A DNA stretch of 64,000 bases from JAKFWF01 sp031374115 (GTDB taxonomy: Bacteria; Pseudomonadota; Alphaproteobacteria; Rhizobiales; Hyphomicrobiaceae), in contig JANMNO010000149.1 in NCBI GenBank assembly GCA_031374115.1, positions 62,001 through 126,000 of the forward strand. Direction: 5' to 3'. The notes under the pieces are model-generated. The model did not search any database. It saw nothing but the letters and a program-made list of their open reading frames with translations, and had not been told where the DNA came from. The translations under genes were made by a program, and so were the position numbers. This document shows positions 34,237 through 43,535 of the stretch, one piece after another. The stretch's first letter is position 1, and the number at the start of each line of letters is the position of its first letter.

Positions 34237-36129
34237 CTACGCCTTCGTCTTGACGTAGCTGCCAGGGGCGTCTTCGATGGTGCCGAGTTTCTGGCCGGGC
34301 GTGCGGGCGGGGACCATGTCGCCGGACTTTTGCGCCAGCCATTCGATCCAGTGCGGCCACCACGAGCCTGGCGTCTCAGTCGCACCCTTAACCCAGTCCG
34401 CAAACGTGCTCGCGGCGCCGGATGGGTTCGTCCAATACTGATACTTGACCTTCTTCGGGTCGGGCGGATTGACGACGCCGGCGATATGCCCCGATCCGGC
34501 CATCACATACTCGACCGGCCCACCGAACAACCGCGATCCGATGAATACGGATTCGGCTGGCGCGATGTGGTCCTCCTTCGCGGCGAGCTCGTAGATCGGG
34601 ATCATGACCTTCTTCATGTCGAGCTTGGTATTGGCGAGCGTCAACTCGCCCTTGGCCAACTTGTTCTCGTGATAGAACTCGCGCAGGTAGAAGTTATGAT
34701 TGGCGGCTGGCATGCGCGTCGAATCCTGGTTCCAGAACAGCAGGTCGAACGCCATCGGCTTGCGCCCCAGCATGTAGTTGTTGACCACGTACGGCCAAAT
34801 GAGATCCTTCGGCCGCAGCATGTTGAACACCGTCGCCATGTGGCTACCTTCGAGGTAGCCCTTTTCCGCCATCGTGTCGGCAATCTTTTGCAGCTGCTCC
34901 TCGTCGATGAAGAGCTTCAGATCACCAGCCTTGGTGAAATCGACCTGGGTGGTGAGGAACGTCGCCGAAATGTAGGGATCGTGCCCGCGCGCCGCGAGGT
35001 AGGCCAAGGTCGAGGCCAACAGCGTGCCGCCGACACAATAGCCGACGATATTGATCTTCTGCTGACCGGTTTCGCGCATGACGGCATCGGTCGCCGACAG
35101 CACGCCTTCGCGCATGTAGTCCTCGAACGTCTTGTCCTTGAGACGCTCGTCCGGATTGACCCAAGAGACGACGAACACGGTGAAGCCCTGGCTGACTGCG
35201 TAGCGGATGAAGGACTTCGGTTGCGTCAGATCGAGAATGTAGAACTTGTTGATCCAGGGCGGCACGATCAACAGGGGTACTGTGTGCACCGTCTCGGTGG
35301 AAGGTGCGTACTGGATCAGCTGCAGGATATCGTTCTGGTAGATCACCTTGCCCGGTGACACGGCGAGATCGCGGCCAACTTGGAAAGCCGTCGTATCCGT
35401 TTGACTGATCTTGAGGACCGGGCCTGACCTTTCCATGTCGGCCTGCAGTTGAGCCATGCCCTCGACTAGATTGCGCCCGTTCGAGGCCATCGTCTCGCGC
35501 AGGACTTCGGGGTTCATGACCGGAAAATTCGTGGGCGACAACGACGCTGCGATCTGGCGCAGCAGGAAGTCGGCCTTGGCGCGCGTCTTGTCGTCTAACC
35601 CCGGTGTCTGAGCCAGCATTTGCTCGGCCCATTTTGTCGAGATGAGGTAGGCTTGTTTCCAGTAATCGAAATAGGGATTGGCCGCCCACTCGGCGTCCTT
35701 GAACCGGTTATCGCCGGGCTCCGGCTTTGCCACCGGCACAACCGTCTCGCCCATCAGACGGCGCATGGTGCCGTTCCATAGTTCGAGATAGCCCTTGTAG
35801 AGTTCGCCCTGTGCTTCGGCGAATTTGCCCGGATCGGACATCCACGCCTGGCTCAGTTCCGCCAGTGTCTTACTCGCATCGAACAGTTCGGTCGATGCGC
35901 CGCCTTGTTTGCCCCGCGGCTCGGTCCGCTGCAACAAGGTCGTATAAAACTTTGCGCCGTCTTCCATCACCCGCAACATGTTGCGTGCAAACTCTTCCGG
36001 GTTCGCAGGCTGCATCGGGGAAGCAACAGCTGGCGGGGCGGTGCTCGCGGCAGCTGCAGCCTTTATGCCATCTGGGGCAGCGGGTTCGTTTTGCGGGTTG
36101 GATTTTTGCATCGACAAGGGACCGACCAT
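34237..36129 (-). CDS. phaC: Class I poly(R)-hydroxyalkanoate synthase
   Basis: A 630-residue polymerase of 3-hydroxyacyl-CoA to polyester storage granules. The lipase-like box is GYCVGGTLLAST with the catalytic cysteine; the aspartate lies in AAKEDHIAPAESV and the histidine in MAGSGHIAGVVNPPD. The N-terminal domain (~60-220) holds DRRFKDAEWAANPYFDYWKQ-type family residues (RFKDAEWAANPYFDYW). Length matches class I PhaC (~590-630). The N-terminal ~45 residues are Ala/Pro-rich; a second ATG six codons in (MQKSNPQNEP) is also possible, and neither has a strong ribosome site. No phasin, phaA/B or phaR in the window. Divergent to alaC. Confidence 0.95.
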   Translation of the reverse strand: MVGPLSMQKSNPQNEPAAPDGIKAAAAASTAPPAVASPMQPANPEEFARNMLRVMEDGAKFYTTLLQRTEPRGKQGGASTELFDASKTLAELSQAWMSDPGKFAEAQGELYKGYLELWNGTMRRLMGETVVPVAKPEPGDNRFKDAEWAANPYFDYWKQAYLISTKWAEQMLAQTPGLDDKTRAKADFLLRQIAASLSPTNFPVMNPEVLRETMASNGRNLVEGMAQLQADMERSGPVLKISQTDTTAFQVGRDLAVSPGKVIYQNDILQLIQYAPSTETVHTVPLLIVPPWINKFYILDLTQPKSFIRYAVSQGFTVFVVSWVNPDERLKDKTFEDYMREGVLSATDAVMRETGQQKINIVGYCVGGTLLASTLAYLAARGHDPYISATFLTTQVDFTKAGDLKLFIDEEQLQKIADTMAEKGYLEGSHMATVFNMLRPKDLIWPYVVNNYMLGRKPMAFDLLFWNQDSTRMPAANHNFYLREFYHENKLAKGELTLANTKLDMKKVMIPIYELAAKEDHIAPAESVFIGSRLFGGPVEYVMAGSGHIAGVVNPPDPKKVKYQYWTNPSGAASTFADWVKGATETPGSWWPHWIEWLAQKSGDMVPARTPGQKLGTIEDAPGSYVKTKA

Positions 36130-36319
36130 AGTTGCGGCGACTTTTTTTTCACCGATTCATTCAATACTTAAGTCTTACTCTAGTCTTTGGCTGGCAGCCG
36201 TCAAACGGCTATCTGCAGGTTGCGTGCACTGGACGAGGACGCCGCCGAGGCCGTAGAGACAGCCATGCGATCTCGAATCGACACTAATCTGGATCGTCAG
36301 CAGAGGAGTTGTAACCACC

Positions 36320-37570
36320 GTGATCGAAGATTTTCATCGCATCAAGCGCTTACCGCCTTACGTCTTCGCCGAAGTAAACCGGTTAAAGGCTGGCGCACGA
36401 GCTCGCGGCGCGGATATCATCGATCTGGGCATGGGCAACCCCGATATGCCAACGCCGCAGCACATCGTCGACAAGATGATCGAGACGATTGCCAAGCCGC
36501 GCACGCACCGTTATTCCGCCTCCAAGGGTATTCCCGGCTTGCGCAAGGCTCAAGCGGCCTACTATGATCGGCGTTTCGGTGTAAAACTCAACCCCGAAAC
36601 TCAGGTGGTGGCGACACTCGGCTCGAAAGAGGGCTTTGCCAACATGGCGCAGGCGATCACCGCGCCGGGCGATGTGATCTTGGTGCCTAATCCCACCTAC
36701 CCGATCCACGAGTTTGGCTTCATCATTTCCGGCGCTGCCATGCGGCACATTCCGGCTGCCACCGGCGATGCATTCCTGGCCGGTGTCGAACGGGCCGTGC
36801 GGCACTCGATTCCGAAGCCGTTAGCGATGGTGCTGAGCTACCCGTCGAACCCGACCGGTCAGGTTGCCGATCTCGACTTCTATGTTGCTGCCGTGCAAAT
36901 GGCCAAGAAGCTCGACCTGATCATCCTGTCGGACATTGCCTACGCCGAAATCTATTTCGATGGCAATCCGCCACCGTCGGTTCTGCAAGTGCCCGGCGCG
37001 ATCGACGTCGCCGTCGAATTTACCTCGCTGTCGAAAACCTACAACATGCCGGGCTGGCGCATGGGATTTGCGGTCGGCAACGAACGGCTGATCGCAGCCC
37101 TCGCGCGGGTGAAATCCTACCTGGACTATGGTGCGTTCACGCCGATCCAGGTCGCTGCCGCGGCCGCGCTCAACGGGCCGCAGGATTGCGTTGCCGAGAT
37201 CCGCCAAACTTATAAAGCGCGCCGCGATCTCGTGGTGGAAAGCTTCGGTCGCGCCGGTTGGACCATCCCCTCCCCGCCCGCCAGCATGTTCTGCTGGGCG
37301 CCGGTTCCAGACCCATTCAGGGAACTGGGTTCCGTCGAATTTGCCAAGTTACTGATCGAAAAGGCGGACGTTGCCGTGTCGCCGGGCCTGGGCTTCGGGG
37401 AATACGGCGAGGGCTTCGTACGCATTGGTCTAGTCGAAAACGAACATCGCATCCGGCAAGCCGCCCGCAACATAAAGAAATTCTTGAGTGCCGGCACCGA
37501 GGGACTTCACAACGTCATGCCAGCGAGTGCGATCGAACCCGCTATGCACGCAAAACGGTCTGCATCATGA
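36320..37570 (+). CDS. alaC: Class I/II aminotransferase, AlaC-type (upstream of hom)
   Basis: A 416-residue PLP enzyme of fold type I. PLP lysine is in SLSKTYNMPGWRMGF; other conserved points are DLGMGNPDMPTP, YSASKGIPGLR, the NPTGQ motif (LSYPSNPTGQ) and GFVRIGLVE near the end. It is probably an alanine-forming aminotransferase (AlaC), while LL-diaminopimelate or other specificities cannot be excluded. Start is GTG at 36320, with AGGAG twelve bases upstream. Its stop overlaps the hom start by four bases, a coupling seen often in alphaproteobacteria. Confidence 0.88.
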   Translation: MIEDFHRIKRLPPYVFAEVNRLKAGARARGADIIDLGMGNPDMPTPQHIVDKMIETIAKPRTHRYSASKGIPGLRKAQAAYYDRRFGVKLNPETQVVATLGSKEGFANMAQAITAPGDVILVPNPTYPIHEFGFIISGAAMRHIPAATGDAFLAGVERAVRHSIPKPLAMVLSYPSNPTGQVADLDFYVAAVQMAKKLDLIILSDIAYAEIYFDGNPPPSVLQVPGAIDVAVEFTSLSKTYNMPGWRMGFAVGNERLIAALARVKSYLDYGAFTPIQVAAAAALNGPQDCVAEIRQTYKARRDLVVESFGRAGWTIPSPPASMFCWAPVPDPFRELGSVEFAKLLIEKADVAVSPGLGFGEYGEGFVRIGLVENEHRIRQAARNIKKFLSAGTEGLHNVMPASAIEPAMHAKRSAS

Positions 37571-38913
37571 GCATCTCGCACGGTCAATCATCGGCGCCAC
37601 TGCGGCTGGGTGTGGCGGGTCTCGGCACGGTCGGCACCGGGCTGCTCAACCTACTCGAGGTGAACGGGGCACGCATCGCTTTGAACCTAGGCCGCCCAAT
37701 CAAGGTCGCAGCCGTTTCCGCCCGCACCAAGGGCCGCGACCGCGGTGTCGGCCTGGAAGGCATTCGCTGGGTCGAAGATGCAGTCAAGCTAGCAGGCGAT
37801 CCGGACATCGACGTGTTCATCGAGTTGATCGGCGGCGCCGGCGGCATCGCCAAATCATCCGTCGAAGCAGCGCTTTCGGCGGGCAAGCACGTCGTCACCG
37901 CTAACAAGGCGCTACTCGCACAGCATGGCGTCGCGTTGGCCAAGCTTGCCGAGTCGAAAGGCGTGTCGCTCAACTTCGAAGCTGCTGTCGCCGGTGGTAT
38001 CCCGATCATCAAGACCCTGCGCGAGGCGCTCGCCGGTAACAGCGTGCGGCGTGTCTACGGCATCCTCAACGGCACCTGCAATTACATCCTGACGAAGATG
38101 CAGGATGAGGGACGCGACTTCGAAGGCGTTCTCAAGGAGGCGCAAGCCAAGGGCTACGCCGAGGCCGACCCTACGTTCGACATCGGCGGTTTCGATACCG
38201 CGCACAAGTTGACGCTGCTGACGAGCCTGGCGTTCGGTAGCCAGGTGGCGCTCGACCAAGTCCATATCGAGGGGATCGAGACGATTACGCCGGCCGATAT
38301 CGAGGCTGCGGAAGATCTGGGATATCGCATCAAATTGCTTGGCGTGGCGCTGATGACCGACGCCGGCATCGAAAGCCGGGTGCATCCGGCGATGGTGCCC
38401 AAGCACTCTGCTATCGCGCAAGTGTCGGGCGTCACCAATGCGGTTGCAATCGATGGTGACTTCTCGGGCGATCTGCTGCTGGTTGGACCGGGCGCGGGCG
38501 CAAAAGCCACCGCTTCGGCAGTCGCGAGCGACATCTGTGATATCGCGCGTGGCGTCACGCTGCCGGTTTTTGGCACCCCCTCAGCCAATCTTAAGCATTA
38601 CCAACGAGCGACCCTGGGCACCCACAAAGGTGCCTATTATGTGCGTCTGACCGCTTACGACAAACCCGGCGTGATGGCGGCCATCACCAAGCGGATGGGC
38701 GAGCAGGAGGTTTCGTTGGAAAGCATCGTGCAACGGCGGCCACGTAAAGCGCTTCCCGGCATCGATGCGACGCCGCAACCGGGTGCACAAACGCCGGTCG
38801 TGCTAATCACGCACGACACCACCGAAGCTGCCATCCGCCGGGCGCTGGATGGTATCGAAAAAGACGGCAAGGTTGCGGGCAAGCCGCAAATGATCCGGAT
38901 CGAAAAACTTTGA
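37567..38913 (+). CDS. hom: Homoserine dehydrogenase with C-terminal ACT domain
   Basis: A 448-residue NAD(P)H enzyme making homoserine, precursor of threonine and methionine. Rossmann start LRLGVAGLGTVGTGLLNLL, then HVVTANKALLAQHG, the catalytic segment NFEAAVAGGIPIIKTLRE and GILNGTCNYILTKM. The last ~80 residues form an ACT domain (YYVRLTAYDKPGVMAAITKR), which gives end-product feedback. I use the ATG at 37567 (ATGA overlap with alaC); the frame extends further upstream but only inside alaC. Followed 46 bases later by glpX. Confidence 0.96.
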   Translation: MSISHGQSSAPLRLGVAGLGTVGTGLLNLLEVNGARIALNLGRPIKVAAVSARTKGRDRGVGLEGIRWVEDAVKLAGDPDIDVFIELIGGAGGIAKSSVEAALSAGKHVVTANKALLAQHGVALAKLAESKGVSLNFEAAVAGGIPIIKTLREALAGNSVRRVYGILNGTCNYILTKMQDEGRDFEGVLKEAQAKGYAEADPTFDIGGFDTAHKLTLLTSLAFGSQVALDQVHIEGIETITPADIEAAEDLGYRIKLLGVALMTDAGIESRVHPAMVPKHSAIAQVSGVTNAVAIDGDFSGDLLLVGPGAGAKATASAVASDICDIARGVTLPVFGTPSANLKHYQRATLGTHKGAYYVRLTAYDKPGVMAAITKRMGEQEVSLESIVQRRPRKALPGIDATPQPGAQTPVVLITHDTTEAAIRRALDGIEKDGKVAGKPQMIRIEKL

Positions 38914-38959
38914 TGCGGCGGTCGTCGCCAGCAAGATCAAGTCAAATTAGGAGAGCCTG

Positions 38960-39955
38960 ATGACCACGGCGGCCAGCGACAAACCGATCACCGGATTAGA
39001 CCGCGTACTGGTACTCGAAATCGCGCGCGTGACTGAAGCCGCTGCCGTCGCCGCCGCCCGATTGCGCGGCCGCGGCAACGAGAAGGCCGCCGACAAAGCC
39101 GCTGTCGACTCGATGCGGCACGAACTCGGCCGGGTCAACATCGACGGCATCGTCGTCATTGGTGAAGGCGAGATGGATGAAGCACCGATGCTCTTCATCG
39201 GCGAGAGAGTGGGCACCGGTCATGGTCCGGCCGTCGACATCGCGGTCGACCCGCTGGAAGGCACGACGATCTGCGCCAAGGCGATGCCGAACTCGCTGGC
39301 GGTTCTCGCTATCGCCGAACGCGGCGGTCTGCTGCACGCCCCCGACATGTACATGAACAAGATCGCCATCGGGCCCGGGTATCCCGATGGCATCGTCGAT
39401 CTCGACGCGAGCCCGCGCGACAACCTGCATGCACTTGCCAAGGCGAAGGGCGTACCGATCACCGAGATCATGGCCTGCATCCTCGATCGCCCGCGTCACG
39501 CTGAATTGATCAAGGCCGTACGCGACTGCGGCGCCGGTGTTCAGCTGATCCCCGACGGTGATATCGCCGGGGTAATTTGGACCACGGATTCGGCCGAAAC
39601 CGGAATCGACATTTATCTGGGTTCCGGCGGCGCACCGGAGGGCGTTCTTGCCGCTGCCGCCATGCGCTGCATCGGTGGCCAGATCCAGGGCCGGTTGATG
39701 CCGATGAAGGACGAGGAACGCATTCGCGCAGCCAAGATGGGCGCCGACGTCAATCGCAAATATACAATGCAGGATATGGCCTCCGGCGATGTGATCTTTT
39801 CGATGACCGGCGTGACCGGTGGTTCGCTGCTCGACGGCGTTCACTTCCGCGGCGAGTTCGCCGAGACGGAAACGATCGTCATGCGCGCGAAGACCGGCAC
39901 AGTTCGCCGGATCAAAACGACGCTGCGCACGGTTACAGCGAAATCGGTGGTGTAG
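38960..39955 (+). CDS. glpX: Fructose-1,6-bisphosphatase class II (GlpX)
   Basis: A 331-residue gluconeogenic phosphatase of the lithium-sensitive superfamily; in autotrophs it also acts on sedoheptulose bisphosphate. Metal motifs: VIGEGEMDEAPML and AVDPLEGTT, with GSGGAPEGVLAAAAMRCIGG near residue 210. An excellent ribosome site AGGAGA lies six bases before the ATG. Follows hom; in relatives recJ usually comes next, but here it is replaced by the protease/ATP-grasp gene 26 bases later. Confidence 0.95.
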   Translation: MTTAASDKPITGLDRVLVLEIARVTEAAAVAAARLRGRGNEKAADKAAVDSMRHELGRVNIDGIVVIGEGEMDEAPMLFIGERVGTGHGPAVDIAVDPLEGTTICAKAMPNSLAVLAIAERGGLLHAPDMYMNKIAIGPGYPDGIVDLDASPRDNLHALAKAKGVPITEIMACILDRPRHAELIKAVRDCGAGVQLIPDGDIAGVIWTTDSAETGIDIYLGSGGAPEGVLAAAAMRCIGGQIQGRLMPMKDEERIRAAKMGADVNRKYTMQDMASGDVIFSMTGVTGGSLLDGVHFRGEFAETETIVMRAKTGTVRRIKTTLRTVTAKSVV

Positions 39956-39981
39956 TCTGTTGAGCAATACGAGGTGTCAGA

Positions 39982-41142
39982 CTGGGCGCGCGCGCTAACA
40001 CTCCTTCCAAGCCTCCCGTTGTCGTCGGGTGGGAGGAATGGCTTGCGTTGCCTGACCTGGGGTTACCGGCCATTCGCGCCAAGATCGACACTGGCGCCAA
40101 GACTTCGGCCTTGCACGCCTTTGCGATCGAGCCTTTCGGCCCGGCCGCCGCACCGATGGTGCGGTTCGGCATCCACCCCATCCCCGGCCGCGACGACATC
40201 ACCCGCTTCTGCACAGCCGCGATTACTGACCGGCGCGAGGTGACGAGTTCCAACGGCGAAAAGGAAATCCGCTTCGTCATTTGCACCCGGCTCATGTTGG
40301 GCGAACGCAACTGGGGCGAGATCGAAACCACGCTGACAAACCGGGAGGGCATGGCCTACCGCATGCTGCTTGGCCGGCAAGCGATACGGGACGGCATGCT
40401 GATCGACCCCTCTGCCTCGTTCCTGCAGCGTAAGCTGTCGCACCAGCTTTATCGCGATCTGCCGGCACAAAGTCTGCCCGTTCGCCATCTGCGCATCGCC
40501 CTGATCGCGACGAAGCCGACGCGAACGTCGAACATTCTGTTGCGGGAAGAAGCTCAACGGCGTGGCCACGCCCTCGACATCTTGGCGCTCGATCCGATCG
40601 ACGTCGACTATGCCAGCCAGAATGCTCGTGTCACATTCAACGGCGCGACGTTGCCGGCCTTCGACGCGATCATCGCGCGCGCGACCGGCGGACCGCCCGG
40701 TAAAGCTGCAGCGATTGTGCGACTGATGCAGCAACAGGGCGCGGTGGCGCTGAATGGCGGCGACGCGCTCGACCGTCTGCGCAGCCCCTACGCGGTGTCC
40801 GCCGCGTTGCACGCTTATCATCTGCCGGCCCGGATGCCCGCCAAATTCGGCATCGAACAGCGCTGTCTGATCGTGCAAGGATCAACAGTCGCAAGCGTCG
40901 GCGCGGCGAGCCTCAAGGAAAAGAAGTTCGCGGGGCGGGTCGCAACCGCACTCGGCTTGGGCTTGGTGACAATCGACGTTTCGAAAGACGGCGACACGTT
41001 TGCGATTTCCAATATTGATCCGAATCCGTCCTTTACCGGCTTCGGCAGCAGCCAAAGCATCGCGAGCGACGTCGTCACCGCGCTCGAGACGCGCATCCGC
41101 ACGCCTGCGCGGATCATCGACAACAGCGATGCAGGTGCTTGA
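39982..41142 (+). CDS. RimB-type retropepsin-like protease fused to a shortened RimK-like ATP-grasp domain
   Basis: About 386 residues if translation begins at a CTG at 39982. The N-terminal domain (to ~residue 150) is of the RimB/'ATP-dependent zinc protease' type: WEEWLALPDLGLPAIRAK, the acid-protease motif KIDTGAKTSALHA, and LLGRQAIRDGMLIDP. The rest resembles RimK (RIALIATKPTRTSNILLREE ... LNGGDALDRLRSPYAVSAAL ... SNIDPNPSFTGF), but ~75-80 residues are missing between HLPARMPAKFG and IEQRCLIVQG: the glycine-rich ATP-binding part and the VQEYI strand. In-frame homology starts upstream of the first ATG/GTG/TTG (the TTG at 40048), which points to CTG (ribosome site GAGGTG five bases before) or another unusual start. 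Confidence 0.8.
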   Translation: MGARANTPSKPPVVVGWEEWLALPDLGLPAIRAKIDTGAKTSALHAFAIEPFGPAAAPMVRFGIHPIPGRDDITRFCTAAITDRREVTSSNGEKEIRFVICTRLMLGERNWGEIETTLTNREGMAYRMLLGRQAIRDGMLIDPSASFLQRKLSHQLYRDLPAQSLPVRHLRIALIATKPTRTSNILLREEAQRRGHALDILALDPIDVDYASQNARVTFNGATLPAFDAIIARATGGPPGKAAAIVRLMQQQGAVALNGGDALDRLRSPYAVSAALHAYHLPARMPAKFGIEQRCLIVQGSTVASVGAASLKEKKFAGRVATALGLGLVTIDVSKDGDTFAISNIDPNPSFTGFGSSQSIASDVVTALETRIRTPARIIDNSDAGA

Positions 41143-41271
41143 GGGTTCGACGGCCCAACCCGGAAATAACGCGGCACCGAAGCGGTCAGCGCGACGCAGA
41201 TCGAGACGCGCGAACTGCACCCGCAACCGCGTTTTTGGCGACAACAGCGTCAGCCGCACCAGTCCAGGAGA

Positions 41272-41775
41272 TCACGAGCGCCCGCCGGCTTTCGACTTGA
41301 GCCGCTTGCCGACACCGGGCGAGACGAATGCGCTCACGTCGCCACCCATCATCGCAATCTGGCGCACCAGCGTCGCAGTGATGAACCGCACATCAGGGGA
41401 CGCGGGCAGAAACACTGTGCCAATGCTCGCCCGCATTACGCCGTTCATGCCAGCCATCTGCATCTCATAGTCGAGATCGGTGCCATCGCGCAGGCCGCGG
41501 AAGATGACGTTGGCGCCGGCCTCTGCGGCGGCGTCGACGGCCAACCGATCAAAGGTGACGATATCGAACGCTGCCCCGGCTTTCTTGGCGAGCGGCTTTA
41601 CCTCCGCCTTCAGCATGTCGACCTTCTCCGCGGTCGCAAATAGCGGTGTCTTACCCGGGTGAACGCCGATGCCAATCACCAGCTTGTCGACGAGTGCTAG
41701 CGCGCGAGCAATGACATCGGCGTGCCCGAGTGTGACTGGATCGAAGGAGCCCGAGTAAAAGCCGGTGCGAGGCAT
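41272..41775 (-). CDS. coaD: Phosphopantetheine adenylyltransferase
   Basis: A 167-residue enzyme of coenzyme A synthesis joining 4'-phosphopantetheine and ATP. The nucleotidyltransferase motif is GFYSGSFDPVTLGHADVI (T/HxGH), with VIFRGLRDGTDLDYE and the C-terminal ISTxx-type segment (FITATLVRQIA). Start is the ATG at 41775 (MPRTGFY), the family consensus; upstream ATG at 41814 adds 13 residues of unlike composition. It follows the J-domain gene and is convergent with the RimB/RimK fusion. Confidence 0.96.
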   Translation of the reverse strand: MPRTGFYSGSFDPVTLGHADVIARALALVDKLVIGIGVHPGKTPLFATAEKVDMLKAEVKPLAKKAGAAFDIVTFDRLAVDAAAEAGANVIFRGLRDGTDLDYEMQMAGMNGVMRASIGTVFLPASPDVRFITATLVRQIAMMGGDVSAFVSPGVGKRLKSKAGGRS

Positions 41776-41843
41776 GAGAGTATTCGTTCCAGATGGGGGC
41801 AAGTCGCCTACCATGCCGGTTCACTCGCCTGCCGGCAAGCGCC

Positions 41844-43535
41844 CTACTCGCTCTCCCGCTTGCCGGTGATCAAGTCCCAGGCGACATTGATCTCCTTGAT
41901 GCGCGCATCGCGCAAGGCCCGGTCTGCCTCGCCCTGCGCGAGGTCTGGGTGCCAGCTGACCCGCAACGCCTCCACCAGCTTCTTGAGAATGGGCTCACTC
42001 ACGCCTGAGGTAATGCCAAGCGTGGCATAGGCTTCGGCCTTATCGCGCGGCAGACTTCGCGCCGCACTGAGACCTGAAAGACTATGCACGGCACTGTCGG
42101 AAATCTGCTGAAGCCGATCCAGGTCCTGCGCAATCCGCTCCAGCCGGCGGCGTGCCTTGGTCCAGTCTTCCGCCGTTGCCTTCGGCGCGCCGATCGCCGC
42201 GATCACCACCGCCAACCGGCGTTCGCTCGACTGCAATTCTCGCGACAATGCATTGCGGAGCGGCACGACGGTCGACAGCCGATCGAGCGCATTTGTGATT
42301 AGCGCGATGTGGCCATCCGACTTGGTGCGCAGCGCCACGGCTCGTTCGCCATCACCATCCGTGTAGGCAGTTTGGCCGACGAGATTTGGGGCCACCCGGT
42401 TTGAGCGCACCCGTGCGGTACGGCGCCGGCGCGTCACGGCCATCGTCACGAGGAGCGCAGTCCCTAGCAGTCCTGCCACCAGGACTTGCACAAAACTGTG
42501 CGGCACGTTGGAACCATAATCATCGCGCGAAAGTGTCGATGGGGTCGCCTCTACCCGCGTCGTCCACGCGACCGGCCATGCCCGGCCCGGCTCCGCCTTG
42601 ACCCGCTCGGCTGCCGGTTCGTTCGCCGCCCAGCGTTCCGCGATCGCAGCGCTCGGTGCGAGGGCGACCGCGGCATACGCCTCGACCGAGGAGGAGGCGG
42701 GCTTGGGTTCGATGCGCTCAGTTTCCAGCCGCTCTGCCGTCACCGCCTGATGCATCTCGCTCGCAACCGCCTGCGATGGCCTGGGCGTTGCCGGCAGCTC
42801 CGCGGATGCGACCCACGGTTCGTCATCTTCATAGGCTGGTTCATTGAAAGGCGTTTGCGCTGGTGCGGGCCGCACACGCTGGAGTTCTGTTGAGGCTATG
42901 GTTTCCGTTGACGCGATCCGCGCCGCTAATTCGCCATCCGGCAACACGCGCGCACCGATCAGCGCAAGCGGAGCAAATCCACGCGGCAACGCGACCATAT
43001 GCGAGCGTGATACCGGCCTGGCGCCACTACTGCCCCGCCCTTGGCATCTCTCCCAGGTCGCCGGACCACGCCAAGGCGCCCGCTCGAGTTCGCCACAAAG
43101 GCGTTCCCGCCAAGTCGGGTTTTGCGGCGTCACCCGAAGCAAAAGTTGACCGTTCTCCAATGCGACGTTGGTGCGATCGTTGGCTGTTGCTGCCGCCACG
43201 ATCTCCGACCAGGACGCTCGTCCGCCGCCACAGCTGACGGCAAACCGATGTACTGTCCAGGTCCGGCACTGGGTGCCGCTTTGATCTGGACAGTAGGTAT
43301 GAACCTGCTGCTCGCGCTGACCTACGATCGAGTACGACCTGTCGGTCGCCGGTTCGACACGTAGCCGGCCGCGATCGATGCTGCAGCTGTAAGGCAGCGA
43401 CACACGCTCGCGCGCTACGGCCGTGCCTGCGCACACGACGACGCCGGCAAGCGAACCGGACACGATCGCCAGCGCCAGTCTTGACTTACGTGCGCGCTCC
43501 CCGACGCGAGCACAATGTCCCGAAATTGGAACCAA
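41844..43535 (-). CDS. Membrane-anchored protein with cytoplasmic J-domain-like C-terminus
   Basis: A 563-residue protein of unknown function. Layout: a leading hydrophobic segment (~20-40), an extracytoplasmic domain with six cysteines (C51, C82, C90, C102, C147, C164), a Pro/Ala-rich stretch (~200-330), one membrane helix (~346-368, VLVAGLLGTALLVTMAV) followed by RRRRTAR, an alpha-helical region (~395-490), and a C-terminal J-domain-like segment: LKKLVEALRVSWHPDLAQGE ... IKEINVAWDLITGKR with the diagnostic HPD at 529-531. Start is TTG at 43535, preceded by AGGGGG six bases away. The J-like tail suggests recruiting DnaK to the membrane; that is inference. Divergent from the TMEM143-like gene. 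Confidence 0.65.
   Translation of the reverse strand: MVPISGHCARVGERARKSRLALAIVSGSLAGVVVCAGTAVARERVSLPYSCSIDRGRLRVEPATDRSYSIVGQREQQVHTYCPDQSGTQCRTWTVHRFAVSCGGGRASWSEIVAAATANDRTNVALENGQLLLRVTPQNPTWRERLCGELERAPWRGPATWERCQGRGSSGARPVSRSHMVALPRGFAPLALIGARVLPDGELAARIASTETIASTELQRVRPAPAQTPFNEPAYEDDEPWVASAELPATPRPSQAVASEMHQAVTAERLETERIEPKPASSSVEAYAAVALAPSAAIAERWAANEPAAERVKAEPGRAWPVAWTTRVEATPSTLSRDDYGSNVPHSFVQVLVAGLLGTALLVTMAVTRRRRTARVRSNRVAPNLVGQTAYTDGDGERAVALRTKSDGHIALITNALDRLSTVVPLRNALSRELQSSERRLAVVIAAIGAPKATAEDWTKARRRLERIAQDLDRLQQISDSAVHSLSGLSAARSLPRDKAEAYATLGITSGVSEPILKKLVEALRVSWHPDLAQGEADRALRDARIKEINVAWDLITGKRESE

Noticed and set aside
34330..35358. 342-codon open frame antisense to phaC
   Set aside because: phaC is intact with catalytic residues; the antisense frame has no ribosome site and no conserved motif.
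37258..37566. N-terminal extension of the hom frame
   Set aside because: Overlaps alaC; the ATG at 37567 gives the family N-terminus and the typical overlap.
38996..39967. 323-codon open frame antisense to glpX
   Set aside because: Shadow of a well-conserved gene with a strong ribosome site on the other strand.
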